Below are positions 1 through 11,924 of a DNA stretch of 64,000 nt, in pieces. Each line of letters begins with the position of its first letter. Position 1 is the first letter of the stretch. The stretch comes from Hortaea werneckii (lineage: Eukaryota > Ascomycota > Dothideomycetes > Mycosphaerellales > Teratosphaeriaceae), in contig JBAOKB010000054.1 in the NCBI GenBank assembly GCA_037044905.1, forward strand, positions 186,001-250,000, written 5' to 3'. The notes below the pieces were generated by a model. The model made no database searches and had not been told where the DNA came from. It worked only from the letters and a program-made list of their open reading frames with translations. The translations under genes and the position numbers were made by a program.

Positions 1-807
1 CCGAAGGGAGGAGTTCAAGGTCGGATCGCTCGGTTTGCCAGAAAATATCGGCATGATCTACTCCAGTATCCAAGCGGCGAGATCCTTGTGAATGGATTCA
101 AAGAATGGGCTCCCAACAAGTCTATCAGGCGTTGCCTGGGAGGTGACCAGGAATGTTTGCAAGGTGGGCGTAGAACAATGGGTGGACAAGGGGGAAGAGA
201 AAACGACATGACAAAGGAAATGCGTCTACTACTTACACTGGCGGCAAAGTAGCAGAGATGAAATGGTCGTCACCACCGTTGTGATCTTGCCGTTTGTAGC
301 GGAAGCCGGAGTGGCGAAGAGGAGTAGGCCAATCTGAGGAGGAGTCAAACGCGATGCCAGCCAATGATGGGGTCCGAAGCACGAGCCATCTCCTCCCGAT
401 CAAACGCGCCTACTCGCGTCTCTGCCAATTCTAGTCCAACGGTCCATCGTGCTATTTGGTCGACCATTTACGCCCAGCAACAGGTCGAACAAGACAGTAC
501 AGTACTGTAGACTCCCACCCGGTCTTCCTGTGCGCGTGGCTGAAAATAGTGTACCTCAAGATCTCAAGATCGATGGTCAGGGCGCTGTAGGCACGAGCAA
601 ACAATGCGCTAGCTAGTGAGCGCATCGGGTAGGCGCATGTGAAACTCCCATTCACTTCACTACCTTGATCTCATACTATCTTGACAGACACTCTGATCAA
701 AGACTTGGATACTCTACTTTGCGCTACTGCGGAAGGCCATGTTCGCTGCCGCATCGTAACGCTTTCAACTTTGAACCTTGCCCTGCTAACTCTCGGAACC
801 ACTCACA
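1..807. other. Left-edge intergenic region
   Basis: No gene is supported here. An open minus-strand frame from about 209 down to 15 (64 codons, starting at an ATG) could be the first exon of a gene continuing off the left edge, but I recognise no family in it. The rest is the presumed promoter of the Clr2 gene. Confidence 0.4.
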
Positions 808-3141
808 ATGGCGACTCAAATACTTCCAATCAACCCCGGTTCTGATGGCGACGGCCGACGCCGACCGAGGACCGACGACTACATCCGCAACGACGAACAC
901 TACCTCGACCGCGTCGGCCTGCAGTGGGCTAAAGATCAAGGCCTTCCCACCGGTCCTCAATACCGCTTGGACAAGCTCCCTCATGGCTATGGGGGCTATG
1001 AGAAACCCAGAGCTACTGACCCCAAACATGTGGACCGCTACGTGTACGGTCACCCGGTTGGCGTGTTCCGAAGCGTGAACGAATTCTTTCCGCATTTCAA
1101 ACACCTCATGGACCATGGCAATGCCTACGGCTGTCCGTGTAAATGCTGCACTGGATCCGGACCAAAGAAGGGCCCTAGCGTAAGGTCTGTAGATGATGGC
1201 GGGGTTAGTCAAACGGGGAACTCGGCAAAGATGTCGCCGTACTTCGCTCAGCCTGCTTCTTCTGTTCGAGCGCCGCAATCGATGAGCGCGGTACCGAGAG
1301 GTCGTGATTTACTTGGTATGTCAGAGAGCCGCAGCCCGCAACCACGGCCGCGAAAGAAGCAGGTCGACGAAGAAGGGACTCCTGATGTGTATCGCACACT
1401 CATCGACAGACTCAAGACCATAGGCCCAGACGAGAAGGTTGACGAATTGATCATCGAGAGCATGTCCTCCAGATTGGCGCGTGGATCATGTCAGACTATC
1501 AAAAGAACTGAAAGAATGGCGTGCTTTACCGGCTTACATCCCTCGAAAGGGAGAACTTGTCCTCTTCGCACGCCACCTTGTCGACTACGAGACACTTGTG
1601 TGGGACTCGGCGGCGCAGACCTTCCGTGCCTACGACACTGCGACGCAAATATGGGGCGAAATACCTGGGTGGGAAGTTGGCGTCGTGACTCAGATGCCCC
1701 TCGAGCCTGTTGGCGACGAAGATCTGACAAAAATGCCTTCCACTAAAGAACAGAACGTCACCTTGTCAGGCTTCAGGGTCGAGCCATTACCACAGGTCGA
1801 TAGCAAGACCAAGTCATTAACAAGGCAACACAAGTACTTGCCCCTTCACGCTCTGCGACCGTTATGCTTTTGGCAGGGTGTCTGCGAAGTATAAGCGAGC
1901 AGGATTGGCATCCGACTGTGCGTCATGCGCTTGCTGTCAGCAATACCATGGTCACAATCAGCAAGTATCATTTTAAGGGCCAATGGCCGGAAGCCACCAT
2001 CTTCTGTCAAGGCGCATACATTGGGCCAGAATTTGTACAGCTTGGCGATGCGGTCCGTTTGCATCCTCGCTCGGTCGACAAGCAAGAAGTAACGGACGTG
2101 ATGGTCGTCTCAGCTATAAAGATGCGACTTGTCAACCTGGATGAAGCGAATGATGACGATTGGGATGACAGCCAGCCTTACAACACTTGCACGCACTTCA
2201 GCGGTCGCACTTATACGCAAGATCCGGCCAGAAGTTACGATGGCATAGGCAAGTCACATATTCCTGAAGACAGCGAATTTCTTCACCCAAGCATGCGCGG
2301 CCACGGCACTTGGTACTACGTCTGCGAACCGAAGAAGGACAAGGCTCGCATCGAGGTCCCATACACCAGGATAATCGGCCGCTGCTACGAAGCGGCGGCA
2401 CTCAAAGCTTGGTTCTCGCCACCGTCAGGTGTCTCACCTCCCCAAGCCCCCTCGGGTTTCCAGGCCGTGAACGCAGCTCCAAGAGCCACAGACTCTAGTG
2501 TGTCTGCCAGCTCTCTACAGACGATCAATTCTGGCCTTACTAGCATCATGGCCGCACGCCAATACGGCTACGACCACAATCCACGCATCGACAAAGCGGC
2601 GGGGAAGTCTTGGTATTGGGCCGACACGCGCATTGAAGCGCTCGATGTGCATGTAGTCAACGACCGCTCGGTGAGCAGTCATGATCCCAACCGCGACGCG
2701 CAGCAGATGAACGACTGGCGACGTGCGCTCCGAGCGCTGGATGGGAAGAAAGGCGGGCTGGAGGAGTATCATGCTGCGCGACGGCATCGAGAGCTCGAGC
2801 AGAAGAGACGGGAGGCTGAGTTGGCTGGGACGGGCTCCGGTCTGGTGGCCGCCGGCGCGCAGGCGGCTGCTGGTGTCGAGAGCGGGTTGGGCACTGAGCC
2901 AGTCACCGAAGCCGAAGGCACAGGAGAGGAGGATGATATGCTGCAGGATGGCATGGAGGTGGAATTTGCTACTGCGGCAAAGGGCGTGGTACCTCCGAAA
3001 AGCGACGAGGATGACAGTGATATGGAAGTGGATGAGCTGGGTGCGAATGCTCTGGCGGCTTTCAAAGCTGGAGCCAGTGGCAATGCTGTCAAGAACCCCA
3101 CGGAAGTCGTTGAGATTGACGATGATGACGACGATGATTGA
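808..3141 (+). CDS. clr2: Clr2-type transcriptional silencing protein (two frame breaks)
   Basis: Clr2 is a subunit of the SHREC histone deacetylase/remodeller complex that silences heterochromatin in fission yeast; the nuclear role here is inferred by family. About 777 residues after repair. The N-terminal part has the Clr2 signature of a YGHP-x-G-x-F-R-S stretch, then a CPCKCC cysteine cluster near residue 113. The middle has an R-K-G-E-L-V-L-F motif, followed by HALRP and then WHPTVRHAL leading into the large C-terminal Clr2 domain. The tail is acidic and ends in an Asp run. The reading frame changes twice with no room for an intron. At 1465-1472 there is one extra base, after which the protein resumes at DWRVDHVR. 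At 1877-1882 one base is missing, and it resumes at CLRSIS. Both breaks sit inside conserved sequence, so I read this as one gene with assembly indels; a decayed gene is possible. Confidence 0.8.
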
Positions 3142-3401
3142 TTCCTAGTTTGCCGAGTAGATGAGAGCCTGGCACTGGGGTGAAATGTACTTTCAAGCCA
3201 CTCGGAGTTACAGCTCTTGACTCGCACTCCCTGAGACGGTAGGCAGAGAAAATTTATGACACAAAAGAAAATGCATTTTCGCCGTACAATATTTACAGTT
3301 CCGCAACCCATTTGCGCCTCCTGCTTCGGACCGATTTCTATGTGAGTGCAGTAGTAAGCGACTTGACGGTGTTGACGACCATCGGTCTACACCGGCCACA
3401 T

Positions 3402-4158
3402 CTATTTGTCGCCCTCGATGATGGCTCTCATGTCGGCCTCGGTCATAGCTGCACGTGGGGCCTCAGGACCTCCCAGTTCGGCCTCGAGTCCGCCTGGGTA
3501 TGTCCTCGGTACTGATGCTCGGTCGGGGTAGTAGTTGTAGACAATTCCGCAGAGAGCGCCTACGGTAGCGATGAAAGAGCCCTGCACAACAAGTGTTAGC
3601 CGAACAGTCCAGGGCTGTTCCCAAATTCGACCGGTTGTGTCATGTCCAATGCTGCAAATTGGAGAGAGCTCCGATTTCACCTACCATGAGCACTCCACCC
3701 CACCCAGTGGAGAAGTGTGTGTAGGCCTCTGGGCTGAAAACACCCAGCACGTCGTTGTCCTCGTGGACTGCTTCGCCGTAGTTACGGCGCTCCTGCGGGT
3801 CCCACCAGTCTGCGTATGGGTCACGGAATTGGCGCTTCACGGGGAGGGCAGAGGTCAACGTGGGATCGGGGTAGTTGCCGTTCTGTAGGTCGTTTCCATC
3901 AGCCAAGCGTCCTCGCGCATGCCCTATCTTCCGGTGTTATGCCCATAGCCATACCATGTTTGGGTCCTCATTGCCGCCTGCGAGGTCCTCGCTCGCCTCC
4001 TCGGCCTCCTGTGCCTTCTTGCGGTCGTCGGCGGGGTTGGACTGGAACATGAAGGTCCGTTGCTGCTGGGCGATGGGGAGTGTGCGGGTGGTGTTGGTCG
4101 CGGGGCGCGCCAGGTGCGCGCGAGGCGCGAGCCTCAACAGGCTTCTCATGCTGGCCAT
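3402..4158 (-). CDS. NADH:ubiquinone oxidoreductase NDUFB8 (ASHI) subunit
   Basis: Accessory subunit of the membrane arm of respiratory complex I in the mitochondrial inner membrane. Three exons, 4158-3955, 3882-3685 and 3581-3402, joined by introns of 72 nt (GTATGG..CAG) and 103 nt (GTAGGT..CAG), give an intact protein of 193 residues. The start is the ATG of an Arg-rich mitochondrial presequence (MASMRSLLRLAPR); an in-frame ATG 26 codons upstream is less likely. The mature part shows the family motif DPYADWWDPQERRNYGE, then HEDNDVLGVFSPEAY and a single membrane span around FIATVGALCGIVY. Length and motif order match fungal homologues. It is transcribed divergently from SWR1, with about 510 bp between the starts. 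No frame breaks. Confidence 0.92.
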
Positions 4159-4670
4159 AGTCGGGGTGGGAGGGACGGAGGGGTGGTGAGTGGAGAGTCG
4201 GACTTCAATGGCTCTTCGCGAAGACGCTCCCGTCACATCTGCCCGGGCTCAGGCTTCCCAGCGGGCATCGGGGCAGTCGGGTGTGGTCGCAGCTGCCCAG
4301 GTCAGCAGTGCGGGCGCTTCCGTCTTGCCTGAGGTGGACAGTGGCCGCAATGACGACCTGGGCGCGGCCGCCGCTAAGCCTCTTAGGGACGAGCGCGGAT
4401 CGGATCAATGATTTTGAGAGGGAGAGCGAGGGGAGCCAAAGAGCGAGCGTGACAGGCGTGACTTCCAAGTTCCGCCGCAAAAACACGAAGCTGGAATCCG
4501 CCGACCATTGACTTCAAAGCCACATACCGCCCGCTATGGACGTCGCATCGCCAATCTAAACACAGTGCCATCATCACCGCGCTCGACTCTCTATTTGGCG
4601 CGACTCTGAGCCATTCTCACTCGATGGTGGTGATGAAAGAGGGGGTCGGCTTTGTTAGAGGCATTCGGTC
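4159..4670. promoter_or_regulatory. Shared divergent promoter of NDUFB8 and SWR1
   Basis: A 512-bp stretch between two start codons pointing away from each other must hold both promoters and 5' UTRs. I see no clear TATA box. No other gene is supported in it. Confidence 0.5.
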
Positions 4671-7600
4671 ATGAGCGCGCCAGAAGCTCCTGAGGCGGAA
4701 GCCGCGGCGCTCGAGGCACCTGTGCAAGATCGACCGGAAACCGCCCAAACAATGGCGACGACGCGATACCGCACCACGACAGCGCCGCACGCGACCATCA
4801 TGGCGACGACGCCGAGAGTAATATTGTCGTCAAGTCCGAGCGAGATGACGTTGCAGACGAGCCCACGAATGAACCGCCTTCCGGGATCAAGAGACAGGAG
4901 TCGGATTCGCAGGACGCCAGCAGCACCAGCGAGAAGAACAGGAAGAGGAAACGCGCTGCATCGCCCCCATGGCAGTTCCCGATCGCCCACGAGTCGACGA
5001 TGAAGACGGTTGACGGTCGCCGCGTCTCGGCAAGATTCAACGCGAACAGTACCCCGACAAATTCCACACCAGCACCATCCGACAGTGACGGCCACGCGAG
5101 GAATCGAAGCACTTCTCAAAGCGCGTCACGGTCTAGGCAACCCAGTCCGCCATGGAAGAGCTTCAGGGCCGAGGGACCAACGAGTATCAGTGTGGATGGT
5201 GTGCGCAAGAGCGGCCGAGTAAATAGGGAACTCACGCAGCCTGCGCAGCCTAAGCGCGTGTCCCCTCGTACGAAGAAGACGGTGGACAAGGAAAAGAATG
5301 CCGCGGAGACAAAGCCCAAGCCTGCTCCGCGTGGCAAGCAACCTCCACAGCCTGATGGTCCTACGGAGACGCCACGCCCACCTTCGCAGAGAAAGGGCCG
5401 GGGGCAAAGTCCATCGAGCAAGATCGCCGAGTTGCAGGCCCAGATTGCTGCCCTCAAGCCGACACGCAGTTTTTACTCGTCTGAGCCTCGGAATGAGCAG
5501 CCAACAACCCATAAGCGCAAGAGAAGCAGCGATGCTGTCAAAGGCGCATCCAAGCCAGAGTCTCCGTCTTCTAACAGGAGGTCTATGCGCCGCCGTAGCG
5601 AAGCACTTACTCCAGAACCAAATCGTTCCACGCCGAGGCTGAAGCTGCGATTCTCAGCTCAGAAGGCTTTCGTTGCGCCCACTCATCCAAACGCGGTTAC
5701 GAGCCCACCTGCAAGACCACCGAGACCGAGTGTGTACCAACTGCTCGAGCCACTGGACCTGAAAGAGATGCAGATCCCATATCAAGAGAACGAGCGGGGC
5801 CCTCCGACGCTTGAATGGTTCCAGCAAAGGAATGAGAGACAAGCAACCGAGGAGGGCGCCATGCGACAGCGGATACTCGAGGCTGCGCAGCCTAATGGAG
5901 TTCTGAGCGAGCAAATGTGCAGTCTATACCAGGATGAGCCGCAAAGAGAGCCCCCGAAACCGCACGGGCTCGTTGATCATCTCACAGCACACGCTCTGAA
6001 TTTGCGCGGTCTCCAAGTCAAAGAGAAGGTTCAGCACAGACAGCTTGCAAAAAGGCTGGCATATGAGGCGTTGGAGTATTGGCGTGCAATGCGCGGGCCA
6101 ACTGAGGAGGACTTGATTGCAGAGCAAGATAAGACTTATCGTTTGATCTACAAACAGGTCGTCTTTGACATGCGAAGCAAGTGGGAGATGGTTCAAAGCA
6201 TGTCGAAGGCCTAAGGAAAGAAAAGTGGGAACGAGAGGAGGAAGAGCGTAGGCAAGAGAGATTACAGAAGCAGCTGGAGCATGCGGAGGCTATGGTCAAG
6301 CAGCAAAGGGAGGCAGGAGATGAGGACGATAGCGAAATGGATCTAGAAGATATTGACGGCAGTGATGTCGCTGGCTCTGAAACCGGAAATGAAGACGAGG
6401 TCGAGGAATCTGGTGATGATAACATGAGTTCTTCCGAGTCCGAAGGCGGAGAAGAATCTGGAGATGCTCTGGAAGGAGATGCTCTGGAGGCATACAAAGC
6501 CTCTCGCGAAGCTGAGCCGCCAGACAAGCAGGATGATGAGGATCAGGTTGGAAAATAAAGACGACGGTACGCCTGGTGCAACGCATGACGCGACAATTGA
6601 CAGCGACGTGCCCATGATGGACGCCCAGGATCAAGGCTCTGTAAACGACGATAAAGATGACAATGAAGATAAAGGGGAGCATCAACTTAAATCAGATGTA
6701 GCCGTCACCCCCGAGCCAGGCACACAGCTGGCTGGTAAGGCTACATCAGTGTCCCCTCGCGCCTCAAAGCGCTCCCGCCATTCTCCTGGACTGGAAGCAC
6801 CCACTGAAACAGACCCAAACGACGGCGACGATAACCTTTCTGATGACGAGTCAACCGATATGTACGATTCCGATGAAGACATGACTTCTACTGGCCCTGA
6901 AGACAACCGTAATGATGATGATTCGGAAGAGGAGAGTGAGTCGGGCGAAGAAGGTGGTGAGTCAAGTGCAGATGAGGGAGCCCTTGGTAGCTCTATGCTC
7001 GGCATGCTTTTTGGTAAGAAGCAAATCAAAGGCTTTGGCTTGCCTACGCCTACCACTAGCGCCGAAGGCGACGCAAGAGACCGTGAGCGAACTGTTGAAG
7101 CTACGGACGGGGCTGAAGCTACACGTGAGGTTACTGCCGCAGACAAGGATTCTCAAGCGGAAGCCGGAGCCCCCGAGGTGGAGCATACGATCGTAGAAGA
7201 AAACCATGTGCCGACTGTCAATGAGCCCGCGAACGAGGAGCAAGATGTCGCAAAGCTTCCTGAACCTGTCGATCTTGACAAGGCCGAGCAGGACAAGCTG
7301 CCTGAGCCGATGCATGAAGAGCATGAGGGTGGGAACAATCAATCAGAAGCTCCAGAACTGGTCGATGATGCCGTGCCCACCTCAGTGCATCACAGTCCCT
7401 CTGAATCATCAGTGCTGGACCCTACTTCAAAGCAACTTGTACCACTTCCACAGCTACTGCGTGGTACACTACGCTCGTATCAGCACGCAGGTCTAGACTG
7501 GCTTGCAAGTCTACATCGCAATGGCACGAATGGCATCCTAGCGGACGAGATGGGTCTCGGCAAGACTATCCAAACGATTGCATTGCTTGCCCATCTTGCC

Positions 7601-10050
7601 GAACAGCAAGGAGTCTGGGAGACCCATCTCATCATTGTTCCCACTTCTGTCATCCTCAACTGGGTCACTGAATTCCAGAAATTCTTACCAGGTTTCCGGG
7701 TGCTGGGTTACTACGGTTCAAGCGAAGAGAGACAGTACAAGCGTAAAGGATGGGTCAATGATCCGCATCTCGAAGATCGATCGAAGCGAGGTTACAATGT
7801 AGTTATCACCAGCTACAACGTGGCCATGCAAGATATCAACGCCATTCGCAATGTCCAGTGGCACTATCTTGTTCTCGACGAAGCGCACAATATTCGCAAC
7901 TTCAACTCGCAGCGTTGGCAAGTGCTGATCCGGCTAAAGACTCGCGCACGTCTTCTGCTCACTGGCACGCCCTTGCAGAACAGTTTGACGGAGCTTTGGT
8001 CGCTTTTGACGTTCCTAACTGCTGGTGACGACGACCCTGCCCATGGTGACCTCGAAGAGTTCCTGTCCCACTGGAAGGATCCAGTCAGAGAAATCTTCGA
8101 CCGCGGTGTCACACAGCTCTCGACCGAAGCTCAGAAAGTTGTCGACCAGCTTCATGTATCTCTCCGTCCTTTCTTGCTACGCCGTCTGAAGTCCGAGGTT
8201 GAGAAAGACCTCCCGAAAAAGACCGAGTCGGTGGTGGTGTGCAAACTGAGCAAACGGCAGAGGCAGCTGTATCAAGAGTACATGGGCCTCGCCAGTACAC
8301 GAGAGAGCCTGACGAAGGGCAATGCTGTGTCCGCCGGTAAGGTCCTTTTGAGCCTGAGGCGCGTATGCAACCACCCCGACCTATTTGATCCAAGACCTAT
8401 TCAAACGAGTTTTGCTATGGAGAAAAGCGCGGTCGAGGACTTCACCGTCAAAGAGGAAGTGGTAAGGAAGCTGCTTGGCCAGCCTGATGAAACGCCAAAT
8501 GGGCTGCTTCTGGCTGCGAGAGAAGTGCGGAGGACAAGCGTGATCAAAAGAAGCAGGCAGCTTCATGCAGCTGGACGGCTACGCAAAGAGGCAGCGGAGA
8601 TACAGACTTCGTTGCAGCAACAGCAGCAGCCAGACATCAGTAGTCTTTCAGGCAGCATGGCTTTCCAGCGTGTGAGACAACGCGAGAAGAAATTACAGCA
8701 CCTGCGAGACGCCATTGCGACCAGCGAGGCGTCTTTGAGGGATACACCAGTTTACGGCTCCGACCTTCGCGAAGCCGTTACTATACGTCGCCCAAGGCCT
8801 TACTACTTCACGCTTCGAGGGCAAGTGCCCATGAGCTTCCTTCATGCCTGGCCTGCTTTTGGTCACCGCCCGCTAAGACTTGAGCACCCATCTGACTGGC
8901 ATCTGATCCACAGTACGGCTTTGCAACAAGATCTTCTGACGCCGGATAAGTTTGCTGAGAGCTTGCATCCTATCATCACGCGGTTTACGTTTTGTACGCC
9001 CGTTGCCACCGCCCCGATATTGGACTGCGCCTTGGCTTCTCGCCACCAACAGCTCCTGCGCGCAAGCGAAGCTTATCCCATCTCCACTGACTTCGCGCAT
9101 GAGGCGAGAGCGCGGACGAGCATCGTCTTCCCCGACTCGCGACTGCTTGTCTACGATTCGGGCAAGCTGCAACGCCTGAGCAAGCTTCTGCGGGATCTGC
9201 AGTCTCGCGGTTCGCGCAGCTTGATTTTCACGCAAATGACTGGCACGCTCAACATTCTCGAGCAGTTCCTCAACTTGCTGGGTCTTCCTTACCTTCGTCT
9301 AGACGGGTCCACGCCTGTTGAACGCCGCCAGCTATATTCTGCCGAGTTCAACCGGCCTGATTCTAAATATGCCTGCATGATCCTTTCCTCGCGTGCAGGT
9401 GGTGTGGGTCTCAACTTGGTTGGTGCCAGCTCGGTCATTTTCTATGACCTTGATTGGAACCCCCAGATGGACCGTCAATGTATGGATCGTGCGCACCGCA
9501 TCGGACAAGTCCGTGACGTGGAGGTCTACAAGATGGTCAGCGAGAAAACTGTCGAAGAAAACATCCTGCGGAGAGCGAATCAGAAGAGTTTGCTTGATCA
9601 GACCGTCATTCAAGAAGGGCACTTTACAACCGAGTACTCCAAGGCTGCCACCGAGGTGGCGAAGCATGGAGAAGGTGTCGATGAAGACGAAGTTGCCGCA
9701 GCCATCGAGCGATATCTTGGGGGCGGAGAGAAGGCTACCAACCAAGCTATCGAATCTGTTGAAGACCGAGAGGACGTGGCTGCTGCGCACAAGGCACAAA
9801 AGGAAGAACACCAGGACGATGTCGACTTTGCCGAGCGTTCAAGCAAGGGTGCCTCTGCAACCGCGACACCAGGCCCTGCAGGGGTGGATGATGAAGGCGA
9901 GGAAGGCGAAGATCGCAAGGGTCACGTTGATGGGTACATGGTCAAGTGGATGGAGGAGATGCTCAAGGACGTGCCGTTCGTGCCGCCAGTCGTGAGGAAC
10001 TGGATAAGCATGGTCGCGATCCTAGCCATCGGCCTAAACGGAAAAGATAA
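4671..10050 (+). CDS. SWR1: Helicase SWR1, H2A.Z-exchange remodeller ATPase (four frame breaks)
   Basis: Catalytic subunit of the SWR1 complex, which exchanges H2A for H2A.Z in nucleosomes. About 1,793 residues after repair, the usual size. In order there are a basic disordered N-terminus, an HSA domain (about residues 430-540), acidic stretches, and the Snf2 ATPase: Walker A DEMGLGKT near 957, DEAH box near 1068, then the large insertion typical of the INO80/SWR1 class. The second lobe has DGSTPVERRQ near 1544 and RAHRIGQ near 1606. Frame breaks lie at 4745-4755 (one base missing), 6198-6203 (one missing, inside the HSA domain), 6553-6557 (one extra A in an A run) and 9996-10000 (one missing). 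Past the last break the basic C-terminus PSHRPKRKR ends at the TAA at 10048-10050; the unrepaired frame runs to 10099. No introns seen. SWR1 is highly conserved, so assembly error is the likely cause. Confidence 0.93.
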
Positions 10051-10769
10051 CCTTGAGAGCGATGGAAGGCTCAGACGCCGGCACGCAATGCGGTCGTAGG
10101 CGCAGCAGCGAAGCTTGTGGGCATGGCTTGGCGCCGCCTTATGTTTTGTAGTATAGAGTCAACGGCATTGTAACAGTACGAATAGATCGAATTTTGTTGT
10201 AAGATTATATAGCACTCGAGACAGCAGTCCTTGCTTTGCTAATGGTATGCCATGTCAACGAACTTCCCTTGGTACGCCACCTCGACCAGGCACAATCTCA
10301 TTGCTCTGGTTGGCGTTTCGCCACCTGCTGGAATCTCGGCCCGATCTTCGTTTTTCGTAAAGCCGGGCTGCAGCTGATCTCGGTGATGTCCTCCGTCGCA
10401 ACCTTATCCCCAGATTTTCGCTGTGCATGATGACATCGGTTTTCCCAGGCGGAAATGAGCAGCCACCTTCACTGCCCGGCTCCTTGCAAAATGCGATTGG
10501 ACCACGGCATGCTCACCCTTACAGAAGCTTGGCTTTATGGGCAAGATCGACGGATGATGACCATGACATAGCCACTGTTGGTCGCAACGCCTCTTTCACA
10601 CGGTTTCCTCTTTGTCTGTCGCATACTTCAACGATCCTACCTATTTACTACCCTGCACAAGCACATCTTATTTGCGCCATTCTACATTACCAATACCCAC
10701 TGCACACGAATAGCTTAGCAACGAGATCTTTTGCGAGACTACAAGCGATCTTCTAAGACAGCGCCCACT
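10051..10769. other. Intergenic region after SWR1
   Basis: Holds the SWR1 3' UTR and the promoter of the next gene, with pyrimidine-rich sequence and ACA-rich 5' UTR-like sequence near 10640-10760. No coding potential that I can support. Confidence 0.5.
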
Positions 10770-11488
10770 ATGAAGATTTCACAATCAGTCTTCTGGCTCC
10801 TGGCCTTCGTCACGACCATCCAAGCGCTGGCACTTCCCGCCTCATTTGACGATTTCGCATCGTCAGCGCGCGAACTGTACAAAAGGAAAGGCGGCGGTGG
10901 AGGAGGCGGTAGAGGAGGAGGTGGCATTTCAAGTGGTGGAAGAGGTTCGTCGTCAGGATCAAGAGGTAGCAGCGGTGGCGGCGGTCGCGTAGCTGGCTCT
11001 GGCATCAAACCCACTATACGGTGGCGGACGATATTACGGTGGCGGTGCTGTCACACCTTACAGGTCAGGCGCGAGGACTCCTGGGGTATCGCCCCCTACG
11101 TTCTCGCTGGCGGCGCGCTCGCATTCTTCCCAGGCGTTTGGCTGTACGGCGCATACGCCTACGCTTACCCCACTACTACACCTACCGCAACGAGACGACC
11201 GGAAACAACGAGACGCACCCTGTACGCTGCCTGTGCTCCCGATACGCCGAGTGCGGCTGCGAAGACAGGAATGAGACGGACTACATCAACAGTATCGCGA
11301 ACAACCAGACGGTGAGCCGAGTGCTGGAGCAGAACGGCACGGAGACGCTGTTCATCAACGGCACGCTGCCCAACGGCACTGAGGAAACTGCCACCAGCGC
11401 TGCTCCTGCGTTCAAGCAGAGCCTGGCTGAGATGAGCGGTCTGTGGGTAGTTGTCGCCGGCGTCGTCTACACGATGTGGTTCATGTAA
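10770..11488 (+). CDS. Secreted glycine-rich protein with C-terminal hydrophobic tail (three frame breaks)
   Basis: About 239 residues after repair. The start ATG opens a clear signal peptide (MKISQSVFWLLAFVTTIQALA). Next come a dibasic site KRK, a long Gly/Ser-rich tract (GGGG and RGGGG runs), a hydrophobic segment APYVLAGGALAFFPGVWLYG, and a cysteine motif RCLCSRYAECGCEDRNETDY with several N-glycosylation sequons. A C-terminal hydrophobic stretch (LWVVVAGVVYTMWFM) could be a membrane or GPI signal. This layout matches a family of small uncharacterised fungal secreted proteins; I believe it is the DUF7732 group, from memory. Frame breaks at 11010-11014 (one extra), 11083-11086 (one G missing from a G run) and 11168-11171 (one C missing from a C run) must be bridged to join the parts. 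Function unknown; probably extracellular or at the cell surface. Confidence 0.72.
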
Positions 11489-11924
11489 TGCTTTCTTAGC
11501 ATATTGCATAAGGTGGAAGGAAAAAACCGGGTTACTTTCTAATCATCGTTCACGACCATCATGATGGGGTGTTTCTTTTTCCGGCCAGGGATGTGGAAGA
11601 TACCATCGAGCGGGAGGCAAAAAGGATTCTTACTTCTTCTTGTTTCTTCTTTTTCGCCTGTAATGATTAGTCGGATTATTCAATGCACAAAGGTTTTGAC
11701 TGTGTTGTTCATTTCTTTACATTTCTTCCTTTTATTTCCTTTCAATTCAAATATTCACTTTCGCGCATTTCCATTGGCATCTGTTCGTCTGCCTTGTGGA
11801 AATAGCGTATTCGGTCTTAGCCCGTTAACTCCGGGTCCATCGGGAAACTGTCGGGAGTGGGCGTTACGAAGCACAACTTCCAGGTCCAACTGAGCCCAAT
11901 ATACCCATCCACCTTTCCGCCTAT

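Noticed and set aside
2769..3311. 180-codon minus-strand Ser-rich frame
   Set aside because: It is the reverse strand of the acidic Clr2 C-terminus; the Ser runs come from GAT/GAC codons read backwards.
6181..6558. Treating the middle piece of SWR1 as a separate small gene
   Set aside because: It begins inside the HSA domain and continues it exactly; it is the same gene shifted by one base.
4671..10050. Programmed ribosomal frameshifting as the cause of the SWR1 breaks
   Set aside because: Four unrelated sites, both directions, no shared slippery heptamer, and the same kind of break in many unrelated genes.
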